Origin: Candidatus Zhuqueibacterota bacterium | GTDB taxonomy: Bacteria > Zhuqueibacterota > Zhuqueibacteria > Thermofontimicrobiales > Thiofontviventaceae | Assembly (NCBI GenBank): GCA_014729735.1 | Contig: WJJN01000185.1 | Location: forward strand, 1 to 16,103 | Length of the DNA stretch: 16,103 bases | Direction of reading: 5' to 3' | Shown: positions 7,487-14,809 of the stretch, piece after piece | Numbering within the stretch: the first letter of the stretch is position 1 | Layout: every line of letters begins with the position of its first letter | Notes under the pieces: generated by a model | Told to the model about the DNA's origin: nothing | What the model saw: only the letters and a program-made list of their open reading frames with translations | Databases searched by the model: none | Program-made: the position numbers and the translations under genes

Positions 7487-8476
7487 TTAGTATTTAAAGA
7501 GTACTGCGCTAAAAGTAAATCCTCCGCCAAAACTCACTAGCAGACATAAATCATCATGTTTCAAACGCCCCATATCCCGTGCTTCAGCCATCGCAATGGG
7601 TATCGAAGCTGCCGAAGTATTTCCATACCGGTCTACATTTATAAATACTTTTTCTTTGGGAAGACGGATACGTCTGGCTGTTGCATCGATAATTCGGATA
7701 TTTGCCTGATGCGGGATAAGCAGGTCTAATTCTTTTGTTGTGGTTTTGGTGTCTTTCAACATTTGAGAAGCAGCGTCGCCCATGGATTTGACTGCTGCCT
7801 TGAACACTTCCTGTCCTGCCATCTTGATATAATGAAGGCGTTTTTCCACGGTTTCGTTCGAGGCAGGATGTTTTGAACCGCCACCCGGCATGTAAAGCAG
7901 GTCCGCCAGATGACCGTCACTTTTCATAAAAGTTTTTACAATCCCCCGTGTTCCATCGGATGGTTGAAGTATGGCGGCACCGGCGCCATCGCCGAAAAGA
8001 ACGCATGTCCTTCGGTCTTCATAATCCGTGATTCGGCTCAACATTTCTCCGCCAATAACAAGTATATTTTTGTACTTGCCGCTGGCGATGAAATTATCGG
8101 CAATGGTTAATCCATATAAAAAACCGGAACAGGCAGCGCTGATGTCGAATGCGGCTGCGTTCACGGCATTCAAATTATCCTGAATATAACAAGCGGTGGA
8201 CGGGAACTGCACATCCCCGGTAACCGTTCCGACAATGATAACATCGAGGTCCCCGGGATCGATTTTGGCTTCATCCATGGCTTTTCGGGCAGCGTCCGAG
8301 CACAGATCAGATGTCAGAACACCTTGTTCACCGATCCGGCGCTCGCGCATGCCGGTCCGTTCTACAATCCATTGATCGCTTGTATCGACTATTTTTTCCA
8401 AATCAGCATTTGTTAAAACTTTGTCAGGGACAGAAAATCCTAATCCAGTAATCATCGATTTAAACTGGTACTTCAA
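7487..8476 (-). CDS. fabH: 3-oxoacyl-ACP synthase III (KAS III)
   Basis: Starts fatty acid synthesis by condensing acyl-CoA with malonyl-ACP. The active-site triad is intact: Cys116 (AACSGFLYGL), His256 (PHQANIRI) and Asn286 (GNTSAASIP). The C-terminal SFGGGFTFSAVLFKY is typical. The chosen start is TTG at 8474-8476, with GAGG seven bases upstream. It gives 329 residues and restores the first beta strand before ITGLGFSVP. The alternative ATG at 8453-8455 would remove seven residues and has no ribosome site. With the TTG start the gene overlaps the end of plsX by 17 bases, suggesting coupled translation. Function is secure; the exact start is moderately supported. Confidence 0.95.
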   Translation of the reverse strand: MKYQFKSMITGLGFSVPDKVLTNADLEKIVDTSDQWIVERTGMRERRIGEQGVLTSDLCSDAARKAMDEAKIDPGDLDVIIVGTVTGDVQFPSTACYIQDNLNAVNAAAFDISAACSGFLYGLTIADNFIASGKYKNILVIGGEMLSRITDYEDRRTCVLFGDGAGAAILQPSDGTRGIVKTFMKSDGHLADLLYMPGGGSKHPASNETVEKRLHYIKMAGQEVFKAAVKSMGDAASQMLKDTKTTTKELDLLIPHQANIRIIDATARRIRLPKEKVFINVDRYGNTSAASIPIAMAEARDMGRLKHDDLCLLVSFGGGFTFSAVLFKY

Positions 8477-9485
8477 AATTTTTCCTCACTAAATTGTCTA
8501 ATTTCTGTTCAATATGAGTATTAACCTTTTCCCTATTAATCTTTTCAGCTTCGAAAATTGCATTTTTAATTGCCTTTGGGGAAGAACCACCATGACAAAT
8601 AATGCATACCCCGCGAATTCCAAGTAACGGTACACCCCCATATTCGGCGTAATCGAATGTCTTCTTCAGGCGCGAAAATGCAGGTTTCAGAAGATAAGCT
8701 CCGAAATTATACTGAAGTCGTTTACCGATTTTCTCCCGCAAATTAAATGAATATACCTTATTAAAAGATTCGGCAAATTTCAAAATGATATTCCCGACAA
8801 ATCCATCGCACAGAATAACATCGGCTTTGTCTTTCAATACATCCCCGCCCTCGACATTTCCTATAAAATTCAAGCTACTATTTTTCAGTAGCTTATATGC
8901 ATTTTGTGTTACTTCGTTTCCCTTGCTTTCTTCTTCACCGATGCTCAATAAAGCAACTTTGGGATTTTTAACTCCAATCATTTTATTGATAAAAATACTT
9001 CCCATAATTCCGAATTGGAACAGATGCATTGCTTTGCAATCTACATTGGTACCCGCATCGATCAGAAAAGTCACCCCTCTGCCATTCGGAAGCAGCGAAC
9101 CAATCGCCGGACGGATCACCCCGTCAATTTTTCGAAGACTGATAAGCGCGGAAGCCAAAGCAGCACCGGTATTTCCGGCGCTTACAACAGCATCCACCTC
9201 TCCTTCCTTATGCAGCTTCATCGCAACCGAAATCGAGGAATCTTTTTTCTTTTTTAATGCTACAGTGGGTGCATCCTCCATTTCAACCTGCTGAGATGCA
9301 TGCACAATGGTAATCGGCAATTCTGTAGTCCGAAAATGATGAGACAATTCGATCTCGATCTTGTCTTTGTCTCCGACAAGCACAATTTCGAACCGACCAG
9401 TCGCAGCTTTCGCAGCAGCTACTGCTCCACTGACAATCGCTTGTGGAGCATAGTCGCCACCCATCGCATCTACAGCAATTCTCAT
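8460..9485 (-). CDS. plsX: Phosphate acyltransferase PlsX
   Basis: Converts acyl-ACP and phosphate to acyl-phosphate, the donor for PlsY in phospholipid synthesis; a peripheral membrane enzyme. The 341 residues fit the family. The N-terminus MRIAVDAMGGDYAPQ is diagnostic. Other hallmarks are VSAGNTGAALASAL, LIDAGTNVDCK, ILCDGFVGNIILK and the C-terminal GVCIICHGGSSPKAIKNAI. The ATG at 9483-9485 was preferred over an upstream TTG because it yields the conserved start. The only purine-rich site (AGAGGG) is about 14 bases away and lies in the end of rpmF, so initiation may depend on coupling. Between rpmF and fabH, as in many bacteria. Confidence 0.96.
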   Translation of the reverse strand: MRIAVDAMGGDYAPQAIVSGAVAAAKAATGRFEIVLVGDKDKIEIELSHHFRTTELPITIVHASQQVEMEDAPTVALKKKKDSSISVAMKLHKEGEVDAVVSAGNTGAALASALISLRKIDGVIRPAIGSLLPNGRGVTFLIDAGTNVDCKAMHLFQFGIMGSIFINKMIGVKNPKVALLSIGEEESKGNEVTQNAYKLLKNSSLNFIGNVEGGDVLKDKADVILCDGFVGNIILKFAESFNKVYSFNLREKIGKRLQYNFGAYLLKPAFSRLKKTFDYAEYGGVPLLGIRGVCIICHGGSSPKAIKNAIFEAEKINREKVNTHIEQKLDNLVRKNFEVPV

Positions 9486-9495
9486 AGCTAATAAA

Positions 9496-9678
9496 CTAAC
9501 CCTCTTTTGGTACAAAGACTAAACGATCTTTATAATATCCGCAATTAGGACATGCCCGATGCGGGAGCTTTGGCTGCGCGCAATTTGAGCATGTCCCCAC
9601 AGTCGGTGTTGATAATTTCCAGTGGGTTCTTTTCTTGTCACGTCTCGATTTTGAGTGTTTCCGTTTCGGTAATGGCAT
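9496..9678 (-). CDS. rpmF: Large ribosomal subunit protein bL32
   Basis: A 60-residue basic ribosomal protein. It opens MPLPKRKHSKSRRDKKRTHWKL and carries a zinc ribbon with CSNC and CPNC pairs, so it is the zinc-binding form. It ends in DRLVFVPKEG. The ATG at 9676-9678 follows GAGGTG five bases upstream; an in-frame extension of 19 residues is not homologous to L32 and is ignored. It lies between DUF177 and plsX, the near-universal position. Confidence 0.97.
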   Translation of the reverse strand: MPLPKRKHSKSRRDKKRTHWKLSTPTVGTCSNCAQPKLPHRACPNCGYYKDRLVFVPKEG

Positions 9679-9773
9679 ACATTCACCTCTTCCAGTATAA
9701 AAATTAAACACGCTCACACTGGTTACAGCATACACAAATTCCAGTATGAGCGATGACTCATAAACTTAATTTT

Positions 9774-10301
9774 TTAATTATCGGTAGAATTGTAAAGCTT
9801 TTTTAAGGCTTCCCATCGGGGATCGATTTTTTCATCCGTATGGTTGCATTCTTCCGCATTGCGATTCACACCACATTGCGGACATATCCCCTTACATTCT
9901 TCGGTACACAGCTTTTTCATCGGGACAACTAATAACAGCGATTCCCGGATATCGTCTGTAATATCTATTACTGTGCTGTCTTTTGTCAAAAACCGGATAC
10001 CGCCATCTTCTTCCTTTTCGACATTAACATCATTATCCAGCGAATAAGCCAGACGGAATCTTTCTTTCATTTCTGTTTCAAAATCATCCAGACAACGGTC
10101 GCATACGAAGTTACCGATGGTTTTCACAACGACATCTAAAAAAAGCTGGTTACCAATTTTATTTGCATCGATGTTCACATCAATTGCATTTATAAATATA
10201 CCGCTGAATTCTTCTTCTTCGCCTATTCCAAGTGTCTCAGCAGTATGCTCGAACGTAATTTCGTTCATGCCCTCTTTGAGGGCTGATAATTGTATCTTCA
10301 T
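9774..10301 (-). CDS. DUF177/YceD-family protein
   Basis: Member of the YceD/DUF177 family, normally encoded directly before rpmF and linked to 23S rRNA accumulation and ribosome assembly. At 175 residues it is typical. Visible hallmarks are CDRCLDDF (67-74), the acidic central part, and a cysteine-rich C-terminal segment with Cys132, 136, 140, 143 and 152 around CKGICPQCGVNRN, followed by DPRWEALKKL. The cysteines suggest metal binding. It is the first gene of the long operon, preceded by a TTGACA promoter whose predicted start lies about 27 bases before the ATG; no clear Shine-Dalgarno is present. Family identity is firm, the molecular role less so. Confidence 0.93.
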   Translation of the reverse strand: MKIQLSALKEGMNEITFEHTAETLGIGEEEEFSGIFINAIDVNIDANKIGNQLFLDVVVKTIGNFVCDRCLDDFETEMKERFRLAYSLDNDVNVEKEEDGGIRFLTKDSTVIDITDDIRESLLLVVPMKKLCTEECKGICPQCGVNRNAEECNHTDEKIDPRWEALKKLYNSTDN

Positions 10302-10334
10302 TTTAAATCTGTCGCTAAAGAATAAATTAAGGCA

Positions 10335-10363
10335 AATTTAATGATATTTTTATAAATTGTCAA
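10335..10363 (-). promoter_or_regulatory. Sigma70-type promoter of the DUF177-rpmF-fab operon
   Basis: On the minus strand a perfect -35 TTGACA (10358-10363) is followed by exactly 17 bases and TAAATT (10335-10340, 4 of 6 matches to TATAAT). Predicted transcription start is near 10328, giving a leader of about 27 bases. It is the only good promoter seen upstream of the ten-gene operon. Confidence 0.6.
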
Positions 10364-10396
10364 GCTAAAAATGTATTACCGAAAAATAACTTCAGA

Positions 10397-11491
10397 TTAT
10401 TTAAGCAGCAACGCCTTTTTTCGTAAGGTCGACTGATTTGTTTTAAGTTCGTAAAAATAAACTCCGGATGGCTCATTCAGTGCGTTCCATTGAACTGTAT
10501 GCATACCAGCCGAAAGTCTGTCATTTAACAATACCGTGACCTGCTCTCCAAGGGCATTATAAACAGTAATTTTAACGTCTGCTGCTTCAGGAAGTTCAAA
10601 CTTTATGTGTGTCAAAGGATTAAACGGATTTGGAAAATTTTGATGCAATTCAAAATTCCGGACAATGTTTTCCTGCTCCGTGTTTTCAACACCCACCGGC
10701 GTGTAAAGAGTCATTATGGAAACCTGGCTCGCTTCTGTAAAATTTTCATCTGTTTGCTGATTCAGTCCGCGGATCGTCGCAACAAAACCGTATTCGGGTG
10801 CAACCCAATTGTAAAGCACGTAAATCTCAAAACCACGAAGCCATAGATTAAACTGTTTAATGAATACATCACGTACATTAAACTGCTTCACCCGCAGGCA
10901 TTCGATATCGCCAAGCTCCGTTTTCACCATGCCCCAGCCATCCACCTCGAAATAGCTCGAATCACGTGCAAGCACGTCAACATCCGTTCCCAGATAAGTA
11001 ACTGAACTTTCATATTCAGGCACACTCGTCCACGGTTCATCGCCATAGGTGACCGGAAAATTTGTCTTCGGATCGATGGTATTCGGTGTTGCCAGAAAAG
11101 TTGTATCCCCGCCCAGCGTCTTCGCCTGTCCGACTTCCGATACTCCGGTTTCCAGCAGCCGCACGTAATTATAGGTTATTGTATCGCCTTTGCTGTTCGT
11201 GACTTTGTACACCAGGTTGGCATCCGGAAATGATCCAACGAACGGTGTGTCGTTGATATCCACAACCTCCCAGTTCTCCGTGACATTGAATTCGAAACCG
11301 GTTAAATCCCAGGTCTTGTTTGCTCCGGCTTCGCCTAAATTTACTGTTGTTGTAACGCCTTTAACGAGCTTAAGCTCGTAATCCGTTCCCACCATCGAAG
11401 GAACATCTTCCGGAGTAATTGTAACCGGTTGCTGCGCGAACAGGGATGAAATGCATAAAATTGTAATGACAATTGTAATTATTGCTTTCAT
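10397..11491 (-). CDS. Secreted protein with type IX secretion sorting domain
   Basis: A 364-residue exported protein of unknown function. Residues 1-19 form a signal peptide (MKAIITIVITILCISSLFA, cleavage before QQ). The middle part (about 21-265) is predicted mostly beta, with a WDLTGFEF segment common among such secreted proteins, and I recognise no catalytic motif. Residues about 277-364 are a type A T9SS sorting domain: NFPNPFNPLTHIKFELP, VKITVYNALGEQV, SAGMHTVQWN, SGVYFYELKT and the final KKALLLK. Family knowledge says this domain directs passage through the outer membrane and is cleaved, with surface attachment or release. AAGGAG precedes the ATG at good spacing. It appears monocistronic; a weak TTGATA-N17-TATGTA pair lies upstream around 11585-11610. 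Confidence 0.92.
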   Translation of the reverse strand: MKAIITIVITILCISSLFAQQPVTITPEDVPSMVGTDYELKLVKGVTTTVNLGEAGANKTWDLTGFEFNVTENWEVVDINDTPFVGSFPDANLVYKVTNSKGDTITYNYVRLLETGVSEVGQAKTLGGDTTFLATPNTIDPKTNFPVTYGDEPWTSVPEYESSVTYLGTDVDVLARDSSYFEVDGWGMVKTELGDIECLRVKQFNVRDVFIKQFNLWLRGFEIYVLYNWVAPEYGFVATIRGLNQQTDENFTEASQVSIMTLYTPVGVENTEQENIVRNFELHQNFPNPFNPLTHIKFELPEAADVKITVYNALGEQVTVLLNDRLSAGMHTVQWNALNEPSGVYFYELKTNQSTLRKKALLLK

Positions 11492-11631
11492 AATTATTCA
11501 CTCCTTAATTTTGATTATGATAACATAATGCTACTTATCCCCCTGTTGTCACATCGCTGAACCTCCGGTTGTTTTGTCTGGTACATATTACAGATTTTGG
11601 CTTGTATCAAAAGTCCGATTTTAACATATAA

Positions 11632-11705
11632 TGTCATTCCGGGCTTGTCCCGGAATCTCCTAATTATCAAAAAGTTAGGAGATTCCTGCATTCGCAGGAA
11701 TGACA
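11632..11705. repeat. Nested palindromic element (REP/MITE-like)
   Basis: A 74-base near-perfect inverted repeat with outer arms TGTCATTCC (11632-11640) and GGAATGACA (11697-11705) and inner arms GGAATCTCCTAA (11652-11663) and TTAGGAGATTCC (11675-11686). Each half is itself a hairpin: ATTCCGGG/CCCGGAAT (11636-11656) and ATTCCTGC/GCAGGAAT (11682-11701). It lies between the isochorismatase-like gene and the T9SS cargo gene. This structure is typical of short extragenic repeats present in many copies. It carries no gene and could act as a transcript 3' hairpin. Confidence 0.8.
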
Positions 11706-11748
11706 CCCAAAAATGACTTTTGCTACAGCCCCAAATCGTTCTATTTCA

Positions 11749-12288
11749 TTACTTCACAATTCTAATGATTTCTTTAAACTGCGGTCCCCGGGCAACGTGC
11801 AGCATCTCAAATAGCGCCGTTTCCACGCTCGTCATCTGTGCGCCGAGGTCCTTCATCTTTTCCAATCCAACTTTTTTGTCGCTCTTTTTGCGGGAAGAAA
11901 CCGCGTCGGAAACAACATGCACTTCATATCCCTGCTCCAGCAGATCGGCAGCAGTTTGGTATACGCAAACATGGGTTTCGATGCCCACTAACAACACCTG
12001 TTTCCGATTCACATTATTCAATCTGTCGACAAAATTCGGTTCGTTCCAGCAGCTAAAACATTCTTTCCGGATCGGTTCATTATCAGTCAACAGAGCTTTC
12101 AATTCCGGCGCTGTTTCGCCTAATTTTTCAGGAAGCTGCTCGTTCCAGATGACAGGTATTTCAAGTACCTTCGCTCCCTGAATTATTTTCCGGAGATTCT
12201 CAAACAGGTCCTCTTTTTTATACATTATCTGGGAAAGCTTCCCCTGCACATCGACAATGATTAAGACTACATTATTTTTATCTAACAT
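11749..12288 (-). CDS. Isochorismatase-family hydrolase (YcaC/ISOC-like)
   Basis: A 179-residue cysteine hydrolase of the isochorismatase superfamily. The catalytic triad is visible: Asp13 (IIVDVQ), Lys75 (RKECFSCW) and Cys108 (GIETHVCVYQTA), with the cis-peptide region preceding the cysteine. Segments IPVIWNEQLPEKLGET and GIETHVC resemble the YcaC/ISOC1-2 subgroup, whose substrates are mostly unknown; a nicotinamidase or true isochorismatase role is not supported by context. The ATG at 12286-12288 is preceded by AGAGGA; the codon before it is TTG but has poorer spacing. It stands alone, 31 bases after the hairpin that ends the upstream oxidoreductase gene. Confidence 0.9.
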   Translation of the reverse strand: MLDKNNVVLIIVDVQGKLSQIMYKKEDLFENLRKIIQGAKVLEIPVIWNEQLPEKLGETAPELKALLTDNEPIRKECFSCWNEPNFVDRLNNVNRKQVLLVGIETHVCVYQTAADLLEQGYEVHVVSDAVSSRKKSDKKVGLEKMKDLGAQMTSVETALFEMLHVARGPQFKEIIRIVK

Positions 12289-12306
12289 CAATTCCTCTTT
12301 TTATCA

Positions 12307-12350
12307 TTAAAAAGCAATGTGCCGCGCATTCGACCTACGCGGCACTATTT
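12307..12350. terminator. Hairpin terminator after the NfnAB-like gene
   Basis: A perfect 8-bp stem GTGCCGCG (12319-12326) and CGCGGCAC (12338-12345) with an 11-base loop. On the minus strand it is followed by ATTGCTTTTTAA, and on the plus strand by TATTTTT. It begins about 28 bases after the stop of the oxidoreductase gene and fits a rho-independent terminator for it. Confidence 0.75.
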
Positions 12351-12373
12351 TTCATGCTATTGTATCCTGAATT

Positions 12374-14650
12374 TTACCACTCGCCATCCCGGAGATACTT
12401 ATCGATAGCCGTTGCGGCTTTTTTCCCGGCGCCCATTGCCAGGATTACTGTCGCCGCTCCGGTTACGATATCTCCGCCGGCGAATACGCCTTTGCGGCTG
12501 GTTTTGCCTGTTTCTTCGTCAGCAACGACATTCCCCCATTTATTGAGCTCGAGTCCTGGAGTGCGTGTGGTCAGCAGAGGATTCGCACCCTGCCCGATGG
12601 CAACGACGAATACTTCCACATCGAGGACATGTTCCGAACCCTCAATCGGAACCGGTCGTCTTCGACCCGATGAGTCCGGTTCGCCCAATTCCATTTTAAT
12701 GCATTCCAATCCTTTGACCCAGCCGTTTTTATCACCGAGTACGCGCACAGGATTCGTGAGCAACCGGAAATCGATCCCCTCTTCGATGGCATTTTCGATT
12801 TCTTCTTCCCGGGCTGGCATCTCTTTACGAGATCGGCGATAGACGAGATATACATTCTCGGCTCCCAGCCGCTTGGCAACACGGGCTGCGTCCATTGCGA
12901 CGTTCCCGCCGCCGATGACTGCCGCATTGCGCACGCGTTTGATAGGTGTATCATATTCCGGGAACAGATAGGATTTCATCAGATTGTTGCGGGTTAAAAA
13001 CTCATTGGCGCTGTAAACGCCGTTCAGGTTTTCTCCGGGAATGCCCATAAAATAAGGCAATCCGGCGCCGGTGCCGATAAACAGCGCATCGTACCCATTG
13101 TTCAGCAATTCATCCACGCTCACTGTCTGCCCGACAATCTGATTGGTTTTGATTTCCACTCCCAGCTTTCTAACATAATTCACTTCCCGTTTCACAATGC
13201 CTTTTGGCAGACGAAATTCCGGAATTCCGTAAACCAGTACGCCGCCGGAATTGTGCAGGGCTTCGAAAATCGTGACATCGTGCCCCATTTGAATCAGGTC
13301 TCCGGCAACCGTTAGTCCGGCAGGTCCTGCGCCTACAATTGCCACTTTCTTGCCGGTCTTTGCAGGTGCGGGCGGCACGGTTATTTCGCCATTGGATACT
13401 TCGTAATCTGCAGCAAACCTTTCCAACCTGCCAATGGCAATGGGCTGACCTTTTTTCGCCAGGATGCATAATTGCTCGCATTGCTCTTCCTGGGGACAAA
13501 CACGACCACAGATCGCCGGCAGTGTGTTCGTCTTTTTGATGGTATGGATCGCATCCAGAATGCGTCCTTCTTTGATTTCATTAATGAAGCCGGGAATGTC
13601 CACATTCACCGGACAACCAGCGACACAAGGCATCTTTTTGCACTGGAGACAACGGGCTGCTTCGCGCCGCGCCATTTCCAGCGTATAGCCAAGTGCAACT
13701 TCGTTAAAATTCTTTATTCGCTCCATCGGAGCCTGCTGCGGCATCGAAATGCGTTCCTTGCCGCGCTTCAGGAGTTCTTCTTCATCCCTGAGTTTGCATT
13801 CGTGGTGCTCATTCGCCTGCTGCTCTTCTGTTTTATATATCGACTGCCGGTTCATCAATTCCACAAAATCCACCTCGTGACCATCGAACTCCGGTCCATC
13901 GACGCACACGAATTGGGTTTTGCTGCCAATGGATGCGCGGCAGCCACCGCACATTCCTGTGCCGTCCACCATAATGGAATTGAGACTGACAATTGTTTTC
14001 AGATTCTGTGATTTGGTTAAATCGGAGACCGCTTTCATCATGATCACCGGTCCCACAGCGACAACACGATCGATCTTCACAGAATCATCGTCCATTAGTT
14101 GCTTTAGAACATCGGTGACGAAACCATGGTGTCCGTAAGACCCATCGTCAGTTGTCACGAAAATCTGATCGCTGATTTCGTCCATCTCCTGTTCCAGAAT
14201 CAACAGCTCTTTTGTCCTGGCGCCGATAATCGAGATCACTTTGTTTCCCGCTTTATGCAGCGCTTTTGCAATGGGATATACCGGTGCGACGCCAACGCCA
14301 CCACCAACACAGACAACCGTCCCGAAATTTTCGATCTCGCTTGTCTGTCCCAAAGGTCCCACAACATCAAGAATCACATCTCCCTCTTTGAACATCCCCA
14401 GTTTTCTTGTCGAAGCTCCGACCTCCTGGAAGATCACCGTAATCAATCCGGCATCCGGGTCGTAATCCGCCACTGTGAGAGGAATTCGTTCTGCGCGTTC
14501 ATCTCCGCGCAAAACGACAAACTGTCCTGCTTTTACTCTGTGTGCAATTTCAGGTGTGTGTAGTCTGAACAATATTAAAGAAGGCGCCAAATCACGCCTT
14601 TCAACAATTTCATTTGCCACGTAGGTTTGGGTTTTGGCTTCCTGATCCAC
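12374..14650 (-). CDS. Fused NfnAB/SudAB-type NAD(P)H-ferredoxin oxidoreductase
   Basis: A 758-residue single chain that joins two proteins encoded separately in many organisms. Residues 1-280 are a ferredoxin-NADP reductase-like unit: RIPLTVAD flavin site, GGGVGVAPVYPIAKAL for the nucleotide, and a [2Fe-2S] site with Cys234, 237 and 249. Residues about 310-758 resemble the glutamate synthase small subunit. They have [4Fe-4S] cysteines 334, 337, 342, 346 and 381, 385, 391, 395, the FAD motif VAIVGAGPAGLTVAG (436-450), the NADPH motif AVIGGGNVAMDAARVAKRLGA, and AGGDIVTGAATVILAMGAGKKAA. Family members include NfnAB, which couples NADH, NADPH and ferredoxin by electron bifurcation, and SudAB sulfide dehydrogenase. 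No gltB-type large subunit is adjacent. Start is GTG with AAGGAG five bases upstream. A consensus promoter precedes it. The fold is secure, the exact reaction inferred. Confidence 0.9.
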   Translation of the reverse strand: MDQEAKTQTYVANEIVERRDLAPSLILFRLHTPEIAHRVKAGQFVVLRGDERAERIPLTVADYDPDAGLITVIFQEVGASTRKLGMFKEGDVILDVVGPLGQTSEIENFGTVVCVGGGVGVAPVYPIAKALHKAGNKVISIIGARTKELLILEQEMDEISDQIFVTTDDGSYGHHGFVTDVLKQLMDDDSVKIDRVVAVGPVIMMKAVSDLTKSQNLKTIVSLNSIMVDGTGMCGGCRASIGSKTQFVCVDGPEFDGHEVDFVELMNRQSIYKTEEQQANEHHECKLRDEEELLKRGKERISMPQQAPMERIKNFNEVALGYTLEMARREAARCLQCKKMPCVAGCPVNVDIPGFINEIKEGRILDAIHTIKKTNTLPAICGRVCPQEEQCEQLCILAKKGQPIAIGRLERFAADYEVSNGEITVPPAPAKTGKKVAIVGAGPAGLTVAGDLIQMGHDVTIFEALHNSGGVLVYGIPEFRLPKGIVKREVNYVRKLGVEIKTNQIVGQTVSVDELLNNGYDALFIGTGAGLPYFMGIPGENLNGVYSANEFLTRNNLMKSYLFPEYDTPIKRVRNAAVIGGGNVAMDAARVAKRLGAENVYLVYRRSRKEMPAREEEIENAIEEGIDFRLLTNPVRVLGDKNGWVKGLECIKMELGEPDSSGRRRPVPIEGSEHVLDVEVFVVAIGQGANPLLTTRTPGLELNKWGNVVADEETGKTSRKGVFAGGDIVTGAATVILAMGAGKKAATAIDKYLRDGEW

Positions 14651-14699
14651 CTTTGCTCCTTCATTTTACTTGCGATTCTATTTTTTTACAATTTAGTCA

Positions 14700-14728
14700 A
14701 TTATAGTAAAATTTGGATTCAATGTCAA
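14700..14728 (-). promoter_or_regulatory. Consensus sigma70 promoter of the NfnAB-like gene
   Basis: On the minus strand, TTGACA (14723-14728), exactly 17 bases, then TATAAT (14700-14705): both hexamers match the consensus perfectly. Predicted start is near 14693, giving a leader of about 43 bases ending in AAGGAG and the GTG start. It implies strong, probably constitutive expression. Confidence 0.85.
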
Positions 14729-14770
14729 GTTAAAAAATCAAAAAGCCTGTGCGTTTTTATGGGGATGTAA

Positions 14771-14803
14771 ATGTGCGACGCACTTTCAAAGTGCATCGCA
14801 CAT
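14771..14803. terminator. Hairpin downstream of the CsgG-like gene
   Basis: An inverted repeat: ATGTGCGA and GCACTT pair with AAGTGC and TCGCACAT, with one C/A mismatch and a three-base loop. It starts seven bases after the stop of the CsgG-like gene. On the minus strand it is followed only by TTTACAT, so the T-tract is poor; it may work as a weak terminator or as 3'-end protection. Confidence 0.5.
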
Positions 14804-14809
14804 AAGAGG

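Noticed and set aside
11515..11706. A 63-codon minus-strand frame starting in the palindromic element
   Set aside because: Its N-terminal half is just translation of the inverted repeat (frames giving MQESPNFLI-like peptides are common in such repeats) and there is no ribosome site.
13472..14011. Plus-strand open frame of 179 codons
   Set aside because: It is antisense to the cluster-binding region of the NfnAB-like gene; composition and lack of motifs mark it as a shadow.
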